Shown: positions 43,066 to 51,499 of the stretch, one piece after another
Layout: each line of letters opens with the position of its first letter
Position numbering within the stretch: the stretch's first letter is position 1
Assembly (NCBI GenBank): GCA_024692905.1
Contig: JAILLY010000006.1
Span: 1 to 64,000, forward strand
Source of the DNA: Lachnospiraceae bacterium
GTDB lineage: Bacteria; Bacillota; Clostridia; Lachnospirales; Lachnospiraceae
Length of the DNA: 64,000 bases
Reading direction: 5' to 3'
Position numbers and translations under genes: made by a program
Notes under the pieces: generated by a model
What the model was told of the DNA's origin: nothing
Seen by the model: the letters and a program-made list of their open reading frames with translations, nothing else
The model's database searches: none

Positions 43066-43185
43066 AACTCCTCCGATCATTTCCATAGTACGCTTTTATT
43101 TAATGTATCGCAAGAAAAACAGATATGGACACAAAAGAGAGCCGATAGTAGTATTAAGTGGAAATGAAAAAATGCGGAGGCTTTA

Positions 43186-44259
43186 ATGACTTACGAAGAA
43201 CTGAAAAAGATCGGGAAAAAGATGATCGGGCCGGAAAGGGCAGTATATGATGAAGTGATCCGTAAATGGGATCACATAGCAAAACCTATCGACGGACTCG
43301 GGAAATTTGAAAAGATAATAGCGCGTATCGGCGCCATACAGCATAATAAAAAGGTTAAGACAGAAAACAGGACACTTATAGTATTCCTTTCCGATAACGG
43401 GATAGTTGATGAAGGAGTATCACAGTGCGGTCAGGAAGTTACAGTAAGTGTCGCAAAGGCAATGAGCGAAGGCAGATCCACAGTCTGTGTTATGGCCGAT
43501 AAGGCAAATGTGAAGGTCCATGCCGTGGATGTGGGCATGGCGGGTGAACGTATAAACGGGATCAAAGATCTGAGGATAAGAAACGGCAGCAGAAATTTTG
43601 CCAAAGAACCGGCCATGAGTATGCAGGAAACTCTTGATGCCATAAAAGCCGGATATGATACAGCGTTAAACGTCATAAAAGCCGGAGCGGATATCATCCT
43701 TTTAGGAGAGATGGGGATCGGGAATACCAGTACTTCAACGGCTCTTTCGTGCGCCATTTTAAATACCGATCCGCTTACCCTTACCGGTCACGGTGCGGGA
43801 CTCGGATCGGAAAGAGCGGAACATAAACGCAGGGTCATCTCCGATGCGCTTGCAGCGTGTGATCATGACAGAAATGATATTCCCGGACTTTTGTCAATAT
43901 TCGGAGGTTATGATATAGCCGCCATGACAGGAGCCATACTTGCAAGTGCCACAGAATGCACTCCTGTGGTGGCTGACGGACTTATAACCCTGACCGCAGT
44001 CCTTGTCGCGGAACGGATGTTTCCGGGAATAAAGGATATTTGCATAGCTTCACATGAACCGAGGGAACCGATGGGCAGGCTTATCATGAGGGAATTGGAT
44101 ATGGAAGCGCCTATAGATGCGGATATGGCCCTTGGTGAAGGGACCGGAGCCGTACTTCTTATGCCGCTTATTGACGTTTGCAAAAACCTGTATGATAACG
44201 GGATTGAGTTTGACGGTCTCGGAGTTAAAGCATATAAGAGATATGATCAGGAAACCTGA
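43186..44259 (+). CDS. cobT: Nicotinate-nucleotide--dimethylbenzimidazole phosphoribosyltransferase
   Basis: A 357-residue enzyme that makes alpha-ribazole phosphate for the lower ligand of cobamides. Conserved segments are P-I-D-G-L-G-K-F-E near 38-46, L-S-D-N-G-I-V-D-E-G-V-S-Q, G-E-M-G-I-G-N-T-S-T-S-T (about 178-189) and L-G-E-G-T-G-A-V at the C-terminus (catalytic Glu). It stands alone: no other cobalamin gene and no cobalamin riboswitch is visible in the roughly 100-nt upstream gap. GGAGG precedes the ATG. Its last 13 nt overlap the end of the convergent MATE gene. Confidence 0.93.
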   Translation: MTYEELKKIGKKMIGPERAVYDEVIRKWDHIAKPIDGLGKFEKIIARIGAIQHNKKVKTENRTLIVFLSDNGIVDEGVSQCGQEVTVSVAKAMSEGRSTVCVMADKANVKVHAVDVGMAGERINGIKDLRIRNGSRNFAKEPAMSMQETLDAIKAGYDTALNVIKAGADIILLGEMGIGNTSTSTALSCAILNTDPLTLTGHGAGLGSERAEHKRRVISDALAACDHDRNDIPGLLSIFGGYDIAAMTGAILASATECTPVVADGLITLTAVLVAERMFPGIKDICIASHEPREPMGRLIMRELDMEAPIDADMALGEGTGAVLLMPLIDVCKNLYDNGIEFDGLGVKAYKRYDQET

Positions 44260-45629
44260 TCATTATTCACCTCTGAGTCAGTATCGACGATCCTTATGGT
44301 CTTCCATCTGCCCTGTTTATAGCGGATAAAGCTGGCAAAGCCGGTTATGAACCAGGTAAGGGCGGTAGCAAGCCATACACCCCAGTGCCCTATGGAAGGG
44401 ATCAGGATGAGCGTATTGGAGAATATGATACGTCCCGCGACTTCGACAACTCCGTTTATCATTGAATATACTGCATCTCCGGCTCCGTTTAACAGTCCCC
44501 TTACGATATAGATCATCCCAAGAGCAAAGTAGAATACGGAAGTGATCTTAAGTGCTTTTGTTCCGAATTCGATGACATCGTTTTCGGAAACAAAGAACCT
44601 CATTATGTTGTTCCCGAATAAGTTAAAGACGATGAGCATGATCAGGCTGAAGCCCGCAACAAGGATAACAGACCTTGAGAATGCTCTTTTTACACGTTCA
44701 TTTTTTCCTGCACCCATATTCTGGCCGGTGAAGGTTGAAAGCGCCATACCGAGAGAATTAAAGGGCTGCTGGACAAGCTGTTCTATCCTTGAAGTCGCGG
44801 TAAAGGCGGCCACGATGACAGAACCGAAACCGTTTACAACGCTCTGGAGGGCAACACAGGATATTGCGATAAGCGATGACTGCAGTGCAAGAGGTACCCC
44901 GAGCCTGAAACATTTGACTGTGATCGCATTGTCATAGTGCATTTCTTCTTTATGTATAACGAAATACGGATTCTTCTTAAGGGCAAAGGTCAAGCTCCCT
45001 GCGGCAGACAGTATCTGGGATATTATCGTCGCGTATGCAACACCCTTTACGCCTAAGTTAAAACGCACCACAAAAAGAAGATCAAGGAAAACGTTTAAGA
45101 TACTTGCGATGATCAGGAATATGAGAGGAGTTTTTGAATCCCCCAAAGCCCTGAGTATGGAAGAAATACAGTTATATGCTGCCACGGCCAGCAGGCCGGC
45201 GCATGCTATCTTCATATAGACAACGGCATCATCGATTATATCGGGAGGGGTATGAAGCCAGGCAAGGACCGGGCGTGCAAGAAAAAACCCCAGAACGGAC
45301 ATAAGGATACCCGTTGAGGCGATTATATAGATCGAATTGAATATCGTACGACGTACGTTTGTTTCATCACCGGCTCCGAAATGCTGGGAGATGACGATAC
45401 CTATACCGCCAGTAAGCCCGATGCATAAAGAAAAGAACAGGAAATTAAGGGATCCCGTTGACCCGACGGCTGCAAGGGCACCGGCACCGACATATCGTCC
45501 GACCACTATGGAGTCGACCATGTTATATACCTGCTGGAACAGGTTCCCTATGAGCATGGGAACCGAAAACATTATCAGCAGGCGGAACTCACTGCCGTGA
45601 GTCATGTCTTTAACAAAAGTCTTTTTCAT
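44247..45629 (-). CDS. MATE family efflux transporter
   Basis: 460 residues, twelve helices in two similar halves, exporting cationic drugs or metabolites in exchange for Na+ or H+. N-terminal P-M-L-I-G-N-L-F-Q-Q-V-Y-N-M-V-D-S is typical of the DinF/NorM-related bacterial branch. The ATG at 45629 has GGAG 8 nt upstream. The longer in-frame reading to 45737 is rich in Phe and Cys and lies in the promoter region, so I do not use it. It is divergent from an AraC regulator that may control it (inference), and its 3' end overlaps cobT. Confidence 0.9.
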   Translation of the reverse strand: MKKTFVKDMTHGSEFRLLIMFSVPMLIGNLFQQVYNMVDSIVVGRYVGAGALAAVGSTGSLNFLFFSLCIGLTGGIGIVISQHFGAGDETNVRRTIFNSIYIIASTGILMSVLGFFLARPVLAWLHTPPDIIDDAVVYMKIACAGLLAVAAYNCISSILRALGDSKTPLIFLIIASILNVFLDLLFVVRFNLGVKGVAYATIISQILSAAGSLTFALKKNPYFVIHKEEMHYDNAITVKCFRLGVPLALQSSLIAISCVALQSVVNGFGSVIVAAFTATSRIEQLVQQPFNSLGMALSTFTGQNMGAGKNERVKRAFSRSVILVAGFSLIMLIVFNLFGNNIMRFFVSENDVIEFGTKALKITSVFYFALGMIYIVRGLLNGAGDAVYSMINGVVEVAGRIIFSNTLILIPSIGHWGVWLATALTWFITGFASFIRYKQGRWKTIRIVDTDSEVNNDQVS

Positions 45630-45752
45630 CAACATTACTCCAAAAAACATACAAAACAGCGTTGTGTAAAAAGATATAAAACAATGGAAACAAAAATGAT
45701 ATAATAAATCTATTATCATATAGAACAAAACGATCATAAGGAAGGAGGAGCC

Positions 45753-46628
45753 ATGAAATATCTGTATGAATACAGCGATATACTGAACACGCCGTTTGAG
45801 GCATTTATGTTTGATACATTAAGGATCGGCTCACCCGTAAGACCGCATTTTCATCATTATGCCGAGATCATATATATGATAAGCGGTACGAACAATGCAG
45901 TTATAAACGAAAAAGAGTATTGCCTTAAGAGAGGGGATATGCTGCTTATCTACGGCGGTGATATTCATTCGATGTCATTTACTCCCGGGGAACGGACTGT
46001 CTTTGCGGGGATCAAGTTTAATGCGGCCCGTCTTACGGTAAATGCGGGTGTCACACCGAAACTTTCGTCTCTTCTTACCGCTGCAAGGGATCAGGGAGCA
46101 AGGGTGAATTTTGGCGGGGATGAGACAAAGGAGTATGATATAGGTTCATATTTTACAGACTGTGTGGATGAGCTTGATGAGAAAAGATTCGGTTATGATG
46201 TGGCCGTTCAGGCCAGGCTTTGCCTTCTGATGCTGACGATGATGCGTATATGGAAGCGGGAAGGGATTGATTTTTCCTCACTTACCGGACATGTATCCGA
46301 GGAAGAACTTAGCTTTCGCAATGTACTTGAATATATAGACGAGCATCTTGAAGAGGGGCTTAAAGTCGAGGAACTAGCCGGGCGGTGTAATATGAGTTAT
46401 TCGCATTTTGCCAGAAAATTCAGGGAACTGTACGGACAGTCATGCAAGGAATATATAGAACTTCTGAGGATAGAAAAGGCAGAGGAACTGCTCCGGTTTA
46501 CGGACCAGTCATTAAATGATATCGGCCAGGAGCTCGGTTATGCCGACTGCAGCCATTTCATACGGATGTTTAAGAAGCACAAGGGAGTTACGCCGGGAAG
46601 CTTAAGGAGCGGCGAAATGACAGTCTGA
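45753..46628 (+). CDS. AraC family transcriptional regulator
   Basis: 291 residues. The N-terminal cupin-like sensor (about 20-110) contains R-P-H-F-H-H-Y-A-E-I-I-Y-M, the usual AraC ligand-pocket start. The C-terminal 100 residues form the double helix-turn-helix with Y-S-H-F-A-R-K-F and G-Y-A-D-C-S-H-F-I-R-M-F-K-K-H-K-G. A strong AAGGAGGAG lies before the ATG. TATAAT at 45700-45705 is a candidate -10 box. The target may be the divergent MATE gene, but nothing proves it. Confidence 0.9.
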   Translation: MKYLYEYSDILNTPFEAFMFDTLRIGSPVRPHFHHYAEIIYMISGTNNAVINEKEYCLKRGDMLLIYGGDIHSMSFTPGERTVFAGIKFNAARLTVNAGVTPKLSSLLTAARDQGARVNFGGDETKEYDIGSYFTDCVDELDEKRFGYDVAVQARLCLLMLTMMRIWKREGIDFSSLTGHVSEEELSFRNVLEYIDEHLEEGLKVEELAGRCNMSYSHFARKFRELYGQSCKEYIELLRIEKAEELLRFTDQSLNDIGQELGYADCSHFIRMFKKHKGVTPGSLRSGEMTV

Positions 46629-46637
46629 AATATATCC

Positions 46638-46666
46638 TTGAAATGTAACAGTCCATGTGATATACT
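46638..46666 (+). promoter_or_regulatory. Sigma-A promoter for the QueT-family gene
   Basis: TTGAAA (46638-46643) and TATACT (46661-46666) with a 17-nt spacer. The start near 46673 leaves a leader of about 54 nt that is almost wholly taken up by the pseudoknot. Confidence 0.75.
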
Positions 46667-46678
46667 CACGTTCGTTTA

Positions 46679-46720
46679 ACGGATGTTATCTCCTTCCCAT
46701 CCGTAATAAACTAAAGGAGG
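46679..46720 (+). promoter_or_regulatory. Candidate preQ1-I-like riboswitch (H-type pseudoknot over the Shine-Dalgarno)
   Basis: P1 is a perfect 7-bp stem, ACGGATG (46679-46685) with CATCCGT (46698-46704), around a 12-nt pyrimidine-rich loop. CTCCTT in that loop (46690-46695) is fully complementary to AAGGAG (46714-46719) in the Shine-Dalgarno. An A-rich strand (46705-46713) joins them. This is the H-type fold of preQ1-I riboswitches. Ligand binding would hide the ribosome site and shut off a queuosine-precursor transporter. The loop does not follow the published consensus closely, so the class is tentative. Confidence 0.6.
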
Positions 46721-46726
46721 CATAAA

Positions 46727-47251
46727 ATGCATAAAAGGATTCTCTTTGTAACTCAGGCGGCAGTGATAGCCGCTGTCTATGTGGTGCTGACGGTTTTCGC
46801 ATCTGTACTTAATCTCGCAAGCGGAATGATCCAGGTAAGGTTTTCGGAAGCACTGACTGTTCTGCCGTATTTTACTCCCGCGGCGATCCCCGGTCTGGCT
46901 ATAGGATGTCTGCTTAGCAATATCATAACCGGATGCATGCTTCCGGATATAATATTCGGAACCCTTGCGACGCTTATAGGAGCGGTCGGTTCGTGGTATT
47001 TAAGGAAGAACCGCATTCTCGTTACCGTTCCCCCAGTACTTGCAAATGCGCTCATCATCCCCTTTGTACTTACCTATGCGTACGGTATTCCCGGAGGGAT
47101 ACCTCTGCAGATGCTCACTGTCGGGGCGGGAGAGGTCATTTCCTGTATGATCATCGGTTCACTGCTTATAAATGTGCTTAAACCGGCACAAAGATATATA
47201 TTCCAACGGGATGGACGAATAGGACATCCGTTTGACACTGACTGTCTGTAG
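46727..47251 (+). CDS. queT: QueT-family transporter (ECF S component, queuosine precursor uptake)
   Basis: A 174-residue integral membrane protein with five or six helices. The N-terminal A-V-I-A-A-V-Y-V-V-L-T and the segment I-Q-V-R-F-S-E-A-L-T-V-L-P are hallmarks of the QueT/DUF988 family, the substrate-binding S components of ECF transporters linked to uptake of queuosine precursors. The shared ECF ATPases and T component would be encoded elsewhere. The compact pseudoknot directly upstream supports preQ1 or queuine control. AAGGAGG lies 6 nt before the ATG. It may be co-transcribed with the Ddl-like gene 44 nt downstream. Confidence 0.88.
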   Translation: MHKRILFVTQAAVIAAVYVVLTVFASVLNLASGMIQVRFSEALTVLPYFTPAAIPGLAIGCLLSNIITGCMLPDIIFGTLATLIGAVGSWYLRKNRILVTVPPVLANALIIPFVLTYAYGIPGGIPLQMLTVGAGEVISCMIIGSLLINVLKPAQRYIFQRDGRIGHPFDTDCL

Positions 47252-47295
47252 TTATAAAATCTGATATTAGATTAGTCTTGTTTAGGAGGAGCATG

Positions 47296-48480
47296 ATGAA
47301 AACAAGGGTTGCCATGATATTCGGCGGAAAAAGTGTTGAACATGAGGTGTCGGTGATCTCGGGGATCCAGGCGATCATGAGCATGGATACCGAAAAATAT
47401 GAAGTTATACCGGTGTACATGACCAAGAAGAATGAAATGTATATCGGAAACGATATCGGAAATATTGAAGCATATAAGGATATAAAAGCCCTGCTTGCAA
47501 GGTCGCAGAGGGTTATCATGATAAACGAGGACGGCCGCGTCAGGCTTACGCCGTTCCCGTTTAAGAAATTCGGTAAGGACCGGTCGACGGAGATCGATAT
47601 AGCATTTCCGGTCGTGCATGGCACGAATGTCGAGGATGGCGCATTTCAGGGATATCTTAAGACCCTGGGGATCCCGTTTGTCGGCTGTGATGTTACGGCA
47701 TCTGCGGTAGGGATGGACAAATTCATCATGAAAGCCGTGCTTAAGGAGGGTAACGTTCCTGTGCTTGATGCAAGGCTCTATACCCTGTCGGATTATGCCG
47801 GTATCGACGGAATGCTTGATAATATTGAAAATGAGATAGGTTATCCTGCGATAGTAAAGCCGGTAAATTTAGGCTCAAGCGTCGGGATAAGCATTGCAAG
47901 GAACAGGGTTGAACTTACAAATGCCCTGGATGATGCCTTCAGGTATGCGACCAAGGTCCTTGTGGAGCATGCGATAACAAAGCTCCGTGAGATAAACTGC
48001 TCGGTACTCGGAGATGAGAATGATGCGATCGCATCGGAATGCGAGGAGCCGCTGCATACAGAGGATATCCTCAGTTATGAGGATAAATATGTAAGCAATT
48101 CGAAAAGCGGCGGATCAAAGGGTATGGCATCCGTATCAAGGAAGATACCTGCGGAAATACCGGATAAGCTCCGCGAAGAGATAAGGGATATGGCTGTCCG
48201 CTCATTTAAGCTTTTGGGCTGTAACGGCGTTGCCAGGATCGACTTCATGATAGATGAAGAAAATGGCAGGCTGTACTTCAATGAGATAAATACGATACCC
48301 GGATCACTGTCATTCTATCTGTGGGAACCCGTCGGAGTACCGTATAAAGAGCTTCTTTCCCGAATGATAGGGCTGTGCCTTAAGAGGGAGCGTACTGAAG
48401 AAAACCTGACATTCACTTTTGATACGAACATACTTGATTCCGCAAGTTTCTCGGGGAGCAAGGGCGGTATCAAGGGATGA
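47296..48480 (+). CDS. D-alanine--D-alanine ligase family ATP-grasp protein
   Basis: 394 residues, longer than typical Ddl (about 310-370). The N-terminal F-G-G-K-S-V-E-H-E-V-S-V-I-S is Ddl-like. The usual H-G-x-x-G-E-D-G-x-x-Q-G motif is H-G-T-N-V-E-D-G-A-F-Q-G (His108 onward), with Asn in place of Gly. The ATP-grasp K-P-V-N-L-G-S-S-V-G is intact. The C-terminal N-E-I-N-T-I-P-G-S-L-S-F-Y-L-W-E differs from the canonical N-E-V-N-T-x-P-G. It may be a functional D-Ala-D-Ala ligase or make another dipeptide for the MurF-like enzyme. AGGAGG favours the ATG at 47296 over 47293. Confidence 0.8.
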   Translation: MKTRVAMIFGGKSVEHEVSVISGIQAIMSMDTEKYEVIPVYMTKKNEMYIGNDIGNIEAYKDIKALLARSQRVIMINEDGRVRLTPFPFKKFGKDRSTEIDIAFPVVHGTNVEDGAFQGYLKTLGIPFVGCDVTASAVGMDKFIMKAVLKEGNVPVLDARLYTLSDYAGIDGMLDNIENEIGYPAIVKPVNLGSSVGISIARNRVELTNALDDAFRYATKVLVEHAITKLREINCSVLGDENDAIASECEEPLHTEDILSYEDKYVSNSKSGGSKGMASVSRKIPAEIPDKLREEIRDMAVRSFKLLGCNGVARIDFMIDEENGRLYFNEINTIPGSLSFYLWEPVGVPYKELLSRMIGLCLKRERTEENLTFTFDTNILDSASFSGSKGGIKG

Positions 48481-49755
48481 TCATATATCCTTAAAATGGA
48501 ACTGCTTCTTTCCGGTCGCATAGTCATCAACTATATGACCGTTTCCGTACAGCTTATACTTATATGTAACAAGGCCTTCGAGACCGACCGGTCCGCGGGC
48601 ATGTATCTTACCGGTACTTACACCGACCTCTGCGCCGAAACCGTACCTGTATCCGTCAGCAAACCTGGTTGAACAGTTACAGTATACACCTGCCGAATCC
48701 GTCATCTGCATGAAGGTTTCGGCAGTTTTCATATTCTCGGTTATTATTGAGTCGGTATGGTGGGATCCGTAACGGTTTATATGGGCTACAGCCTCATTCA
48801 CATCTTCAACGAGCCTGACCGAGACTATAAGGTCAAGATACTCGATAAAACCGGTATCATCTATAACCTCAACATTTATGATATTGTTCACTTCACCGGT
48901 CCCGCGGAGCTTTACTCCGTGTTCTGTAAGGGCATCTTTCAGTTTCGGAAGGAAATCCCGAGCAATACTCCTGTTTATAAGAAGAGTTTCCACCGCATTG
49001 CATACAGCGGTGTACTGGGTCTTGGCATCGATGATGATCTTTATCGCTTTATCGGTATCGGCATCCTTATCAACATAGATATGACAGATGCCGTCAGCAT
49101 GTCCCATAACGGGTATCTTGGTATTATCCATTATGTATCTGACAAAGGCGTTGCTTCCCCGGGGTATAAGAAGGTCAACATATCCGTGACAGTCAAGCAG
49201 TTCATCTATCTCGGCATGTGACTGGGCAAGGAGCATCGAATCCGGGGGAAGGGATGACTTTATAACGGCATCATGTATGATGTCAAACAATACCCGGTTG
49301 GTATTGGCGGTCTCCTTTCCGCCTTTAAGGATCGCGCAGTTTCCGCTCTTTAAGCACAGGGTCGAGATCTGTATGAGCGCATCGGGACGTGCTTCAAAGA
49401 TAACGCCGATAACGCCTATGGGACATGTTACCCGGTTAAGTATAAGTCCTTCGTCAAGCTCTCTTGCAAGGGTAGTGCGTCCTATGGGATCTTCAAGGCT
49501 TATGAGCTGTTCAATTCCGCTTAAACAGTCATTCAACTTGCCTTCCGTGAACTTAAGGCGTTTCATTACCGCAGGTGAAATGCCTTCTGCCTGCGCTCTG
49601 TCAACATCCTCTTTGTTGGCGGCGAATATCCTTTCCGCATTATCCTTAAGGCTCCCTGCTATCTTTTTCAGCGCATTATTGCGTTCATCTATGGTAGATG
49701 AGGCAAGAAAAGGAGCTGCTGATTTCATTTTTATAACGTCTTCCCTGATACTCAT
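48481..49755 (-). CDS. proA: Glutamate-5-semialdehyde dehydrogenase (gamma-glutamyl phosphate reductase)
   Basis: A 424-residue aldehyde-dehydrogenase-fold enzyme, the second step of proline synthesis from glutamate, reducing gamma-glutamyl phosphate with NADPH. The catalytic cysteine is in Y-T-A-V-C-N-A-V-E-T-L-L. Cofactor-binding I-F-E-A-R-P-D-A and the terminal G-P-V-G-L-E-G-L are conserved. proB is not nearby. The start codon overlaps the plsC stop as TAATG, so the two genes are translationally coupled although metabolically unrelated. It is convergent with the Ddl-like gene with no space between stops. Confidence 0.95.
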   Translation of the reverse strand: MSIREDVIKMKSAAPFLASSTIDERNNALKKIAGSLKDNAERIFAANKEDVDRAQAEGISPAVMKRLKFTEGKLNDCLSGIEQLISLEDPIGRTTLARELDEGLILNRVTCPIGVIGVIFEARPDALIQISTLCLKSGNCAILKGGKETANTNRVLFDIIHDAVIKSSLPPDSMLLAQSHAEIDELLDCHGYVDLLIPRGSNAFVRYIMDNTKIPVMGHADGICHIYVDKDADTDKAIKIIIDAKTQYTAVCNAVETLLINRSIARDFLPKLKDALTEHGVKLRGTGEVNNIINVEVIDDTGFIEYLDLIVSVRLVEDVNEAVAHINRYGSHHTDSIITENMKTAETFMQMTDSAGVYCNCSTRFADGYRYGFGAEVGVSTGKIHARGPVGLEGLVTYKYKLYGNGHIVDDYATGKKQFHFKDI

Positions 49756-50498
49756 TATTTTTCCTCTTTTCTGTTTGTCTGCTCTTCAAGAGTATTACGG
49801 ATGATTTCCTGTACATAGCGGCCGGGGTGTTTCTTGTCCTCACCCTCAAGGTCTTTTATATATATGGGCTTACCGAAGGTAAAGCTTACGTTTTCTTTTG
49901 TGATCCTGGGGAAATGATCTTCAAATACGGCAGCAGTGCCTGAGATGGATACGGGGATCACGGGACAGCCTGACTTTTCGGCCATCTTCATCGATCCTTC
50001 TTTAAAAGGCAGCATCTTTCCGTCCCTGCTCCTTGATCCTTCGGGGAAAACGAAGATGTTTATCCCGCTTTTTAAGTATTCCACGGCCTTAAGAATTGTT
50101 TTCATACCCTGTTTTACGTCTTTTCTGTCGAGGAAAAGGCAGCGTATATAATACATCCATACGTTCAGTGAAGGATATTTCCTGAATTCCTTCTTGGCAA
50201 GGAAGCCGGTCGGACGTTTCATTAAGGTATAGCCTATTATCACATCAAAAAAGCTGTTATGATTGCCGACAAAAAGGCATGCCGTATCATCAGGGATATT
50301 TTCGAGTCCTTTTACCGTTATATTTGCCCCGGATAAAAATGCTACGACCTTAAATCCGGCGTTTTTAACACAGGCCATACTTATCTTATCCCTGAGAGGC
50401 ATGTTGAACTTACCTATCACGAACAGGATAAGTTCAAGAGGGAGTGTTATTATAAGATAAAGCAGGAGATACAGCGCTGAAAGAATGAAACGTATCAT
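49755..50498 (-). CDS. plsC: 1-acyl-sn-glycerol-3-phosphate acyltransferase
   Basis: A 247-residue membrane-associated acyltransferase making phosphatidic acid from lysophosphatidic acid. Two N-terminal hydrophobic segments precede the catalytic H-x4-D motif N-H-N-S-F-F-D. The acceptor-binding block F-P-E-G-S-R-S-R-D-G follows, and V-I-P-V-S-I-S-G is the fourth motif. The ATG at 50498 has AAAGGAG 9 nt upstream. The longer TTG-started frame is unlikely. It is in a two-gene unit with proA, separated from pyrD by about 80 nt. Confidence 0.92.
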   Translation of the reverse strand: MIRFILSALYLLLYLIITLPLELILFVIGKFNMPLRDKISMACVKNAGFKVVAFLSGANITVKGLENIPDDTACLFVGNHNSFFDVIIGYTLMKRPTGFLAKKEFRKYPSLNVWMYYIRCLFLDRKDVKQGMKTILKAVEYLKSGINIFVFPEGSRSRDGKMLPFKEGSMKMAEKSGCPVIPVSISGTAAVFEDHFPRITKENVSFTFGKPIYIKDLEGEDKKHPGRYVQEIIRNTLEEQTNRKEEK

Positions 50499-50581
50499 GA
50501 TCACAGCTCCTTTGAATGATTTCAATATATGATTCTATTAAATATACGGCCATCGTGCAAGTTTTCCGTATCCTGCCTGAT

Positions 50582-51499
50582 TCACCCGACACAGCCGGTC
50601 AGCTCGTTTATGTCGTTTATACCGTATTTTTCCATATATTCTTTTATACCGTCTATTACCTTAAGCGTCGTATACGGATCATGGAAATTCATAGCACCCA
50701 CAGCGACTGCGGATGCACCTGCCATTATGAATTCAAGAGCATCTTCCGCGTTTGCTATGCCGCCCATCCCTATGACGGGGATCCTGACTGACTGTGCCAC
50801 CTGATAGACCATCCTTACGGCAACCGGTTTGATCGCCGGTCCGGAAAGACCGCCTGTCTTATTTGCAAGGGCAAAGGTCCTTTTATGTATGTCTATCTTC
50901 ATCGCGGTAAGAGTATTGATGAGCGAAACGGCGTCCGCTCCGGCAGCCTCGGCAGCCTTAGCCATTTCCGTGATATCCGTGACATTCGGAGAAAGCTTCA
51001 TTATCACCGGCTGTGCGGCAACTTTTTTTATCTTATCCGTTATATCATACAGGGCATCGGCTTTCTGTCCGAAGGCGATCGCCCCCTCCTTTACATTGGG
51101 GCAGGATACGTTTATCTCAAGCATGTCAACGGCCTTATCTGACAACCTTTCGACAACTTCAAGATAATCTTCGACCGTTTTGCCGCAAACGTTTACTATG
51201 ACCCTTGTATCATAATCCTTAAGGAATTCAAGATCCCTCTCAATAAATGTGTCAATCCCCGGGTTTTGAAGCCCTATGGCATTGAGCATGCCTCCGCAGG
51301 TTTCAACGACTCTTGGTGTGGGATTTCCGGGCCAGGGTATATTGGCTACGCCTTTTGTAACTACGGCACCGAGCCTGTTAAGGTCAACAAATTCCGAATA
51401 TTCCATGCCGGATCCGAAGGTACCCGATCCGACCATGACCGGATTTTTAAACTCCACTCCGGCTATATTTACTTTCATATTTATTTCGCCGTTTATCAC
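50582..51499 (-). CDS. pyrD: Dihydroorotate dehydrogenase, class 1B catalytic subunit
   Basis: About 305 residues. This FMN subunit oxidises dihydroorotate to orotate and uses the PyrK partner to pass electrons to NAD+. The catalytic N-V-S-C-P-N segment carries the class 1 cysteine. N-P-V-M-V-G-S-G-T-F-G-S-G and G-M-G-G-I are conserved. I place the start at GTG 51499, overlapping the pyrK stop (GTGA), because GGAGGT lies 7 nt upstream. The ATG at 51478, which gives the more usual N-terminus, has no Shine-Dalgarno. Confidence 0.93.
   Translation of the reverse strand: MINGEINMKVNIAGVEFKNPVMVGSGTFGSGMEYSEFVDLNRLGAVVTKGVANIPWPGNPTPRVVETCGGMLNAIGLQNPGIDTFIERDLEFLKDYDTRVIVNVCGKTVEDYLEVVERLSDKAVDMLEINVSCPNVKEGAIAFGQKADALYDITDKIKKVAAQPVIMKLSPNVTDITEMAKAAEAAGADAVSLINTLTAMKIDIHKRTFALANKTGGLSGPAIKPVAVRMVYQVAQSVRIPVIGMGGIANAEDALEFIMAGASAVAVGAMNFHDPYTTLKVIDGIKEYMEKYGINDINELTGCVG

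Noticed and set aside
43087..43185. A cobalamin riboswitch before cobT
   Set aside because: The gap is too short and lacks the B12-box sequence.
45630..45737. A longer start for the MATE gene
   Set aside because: The added residues are translated AT-rich intergenic sequence and would cover the divergent promoter region. The ATG at 45629 has a well-spaced GGAG.
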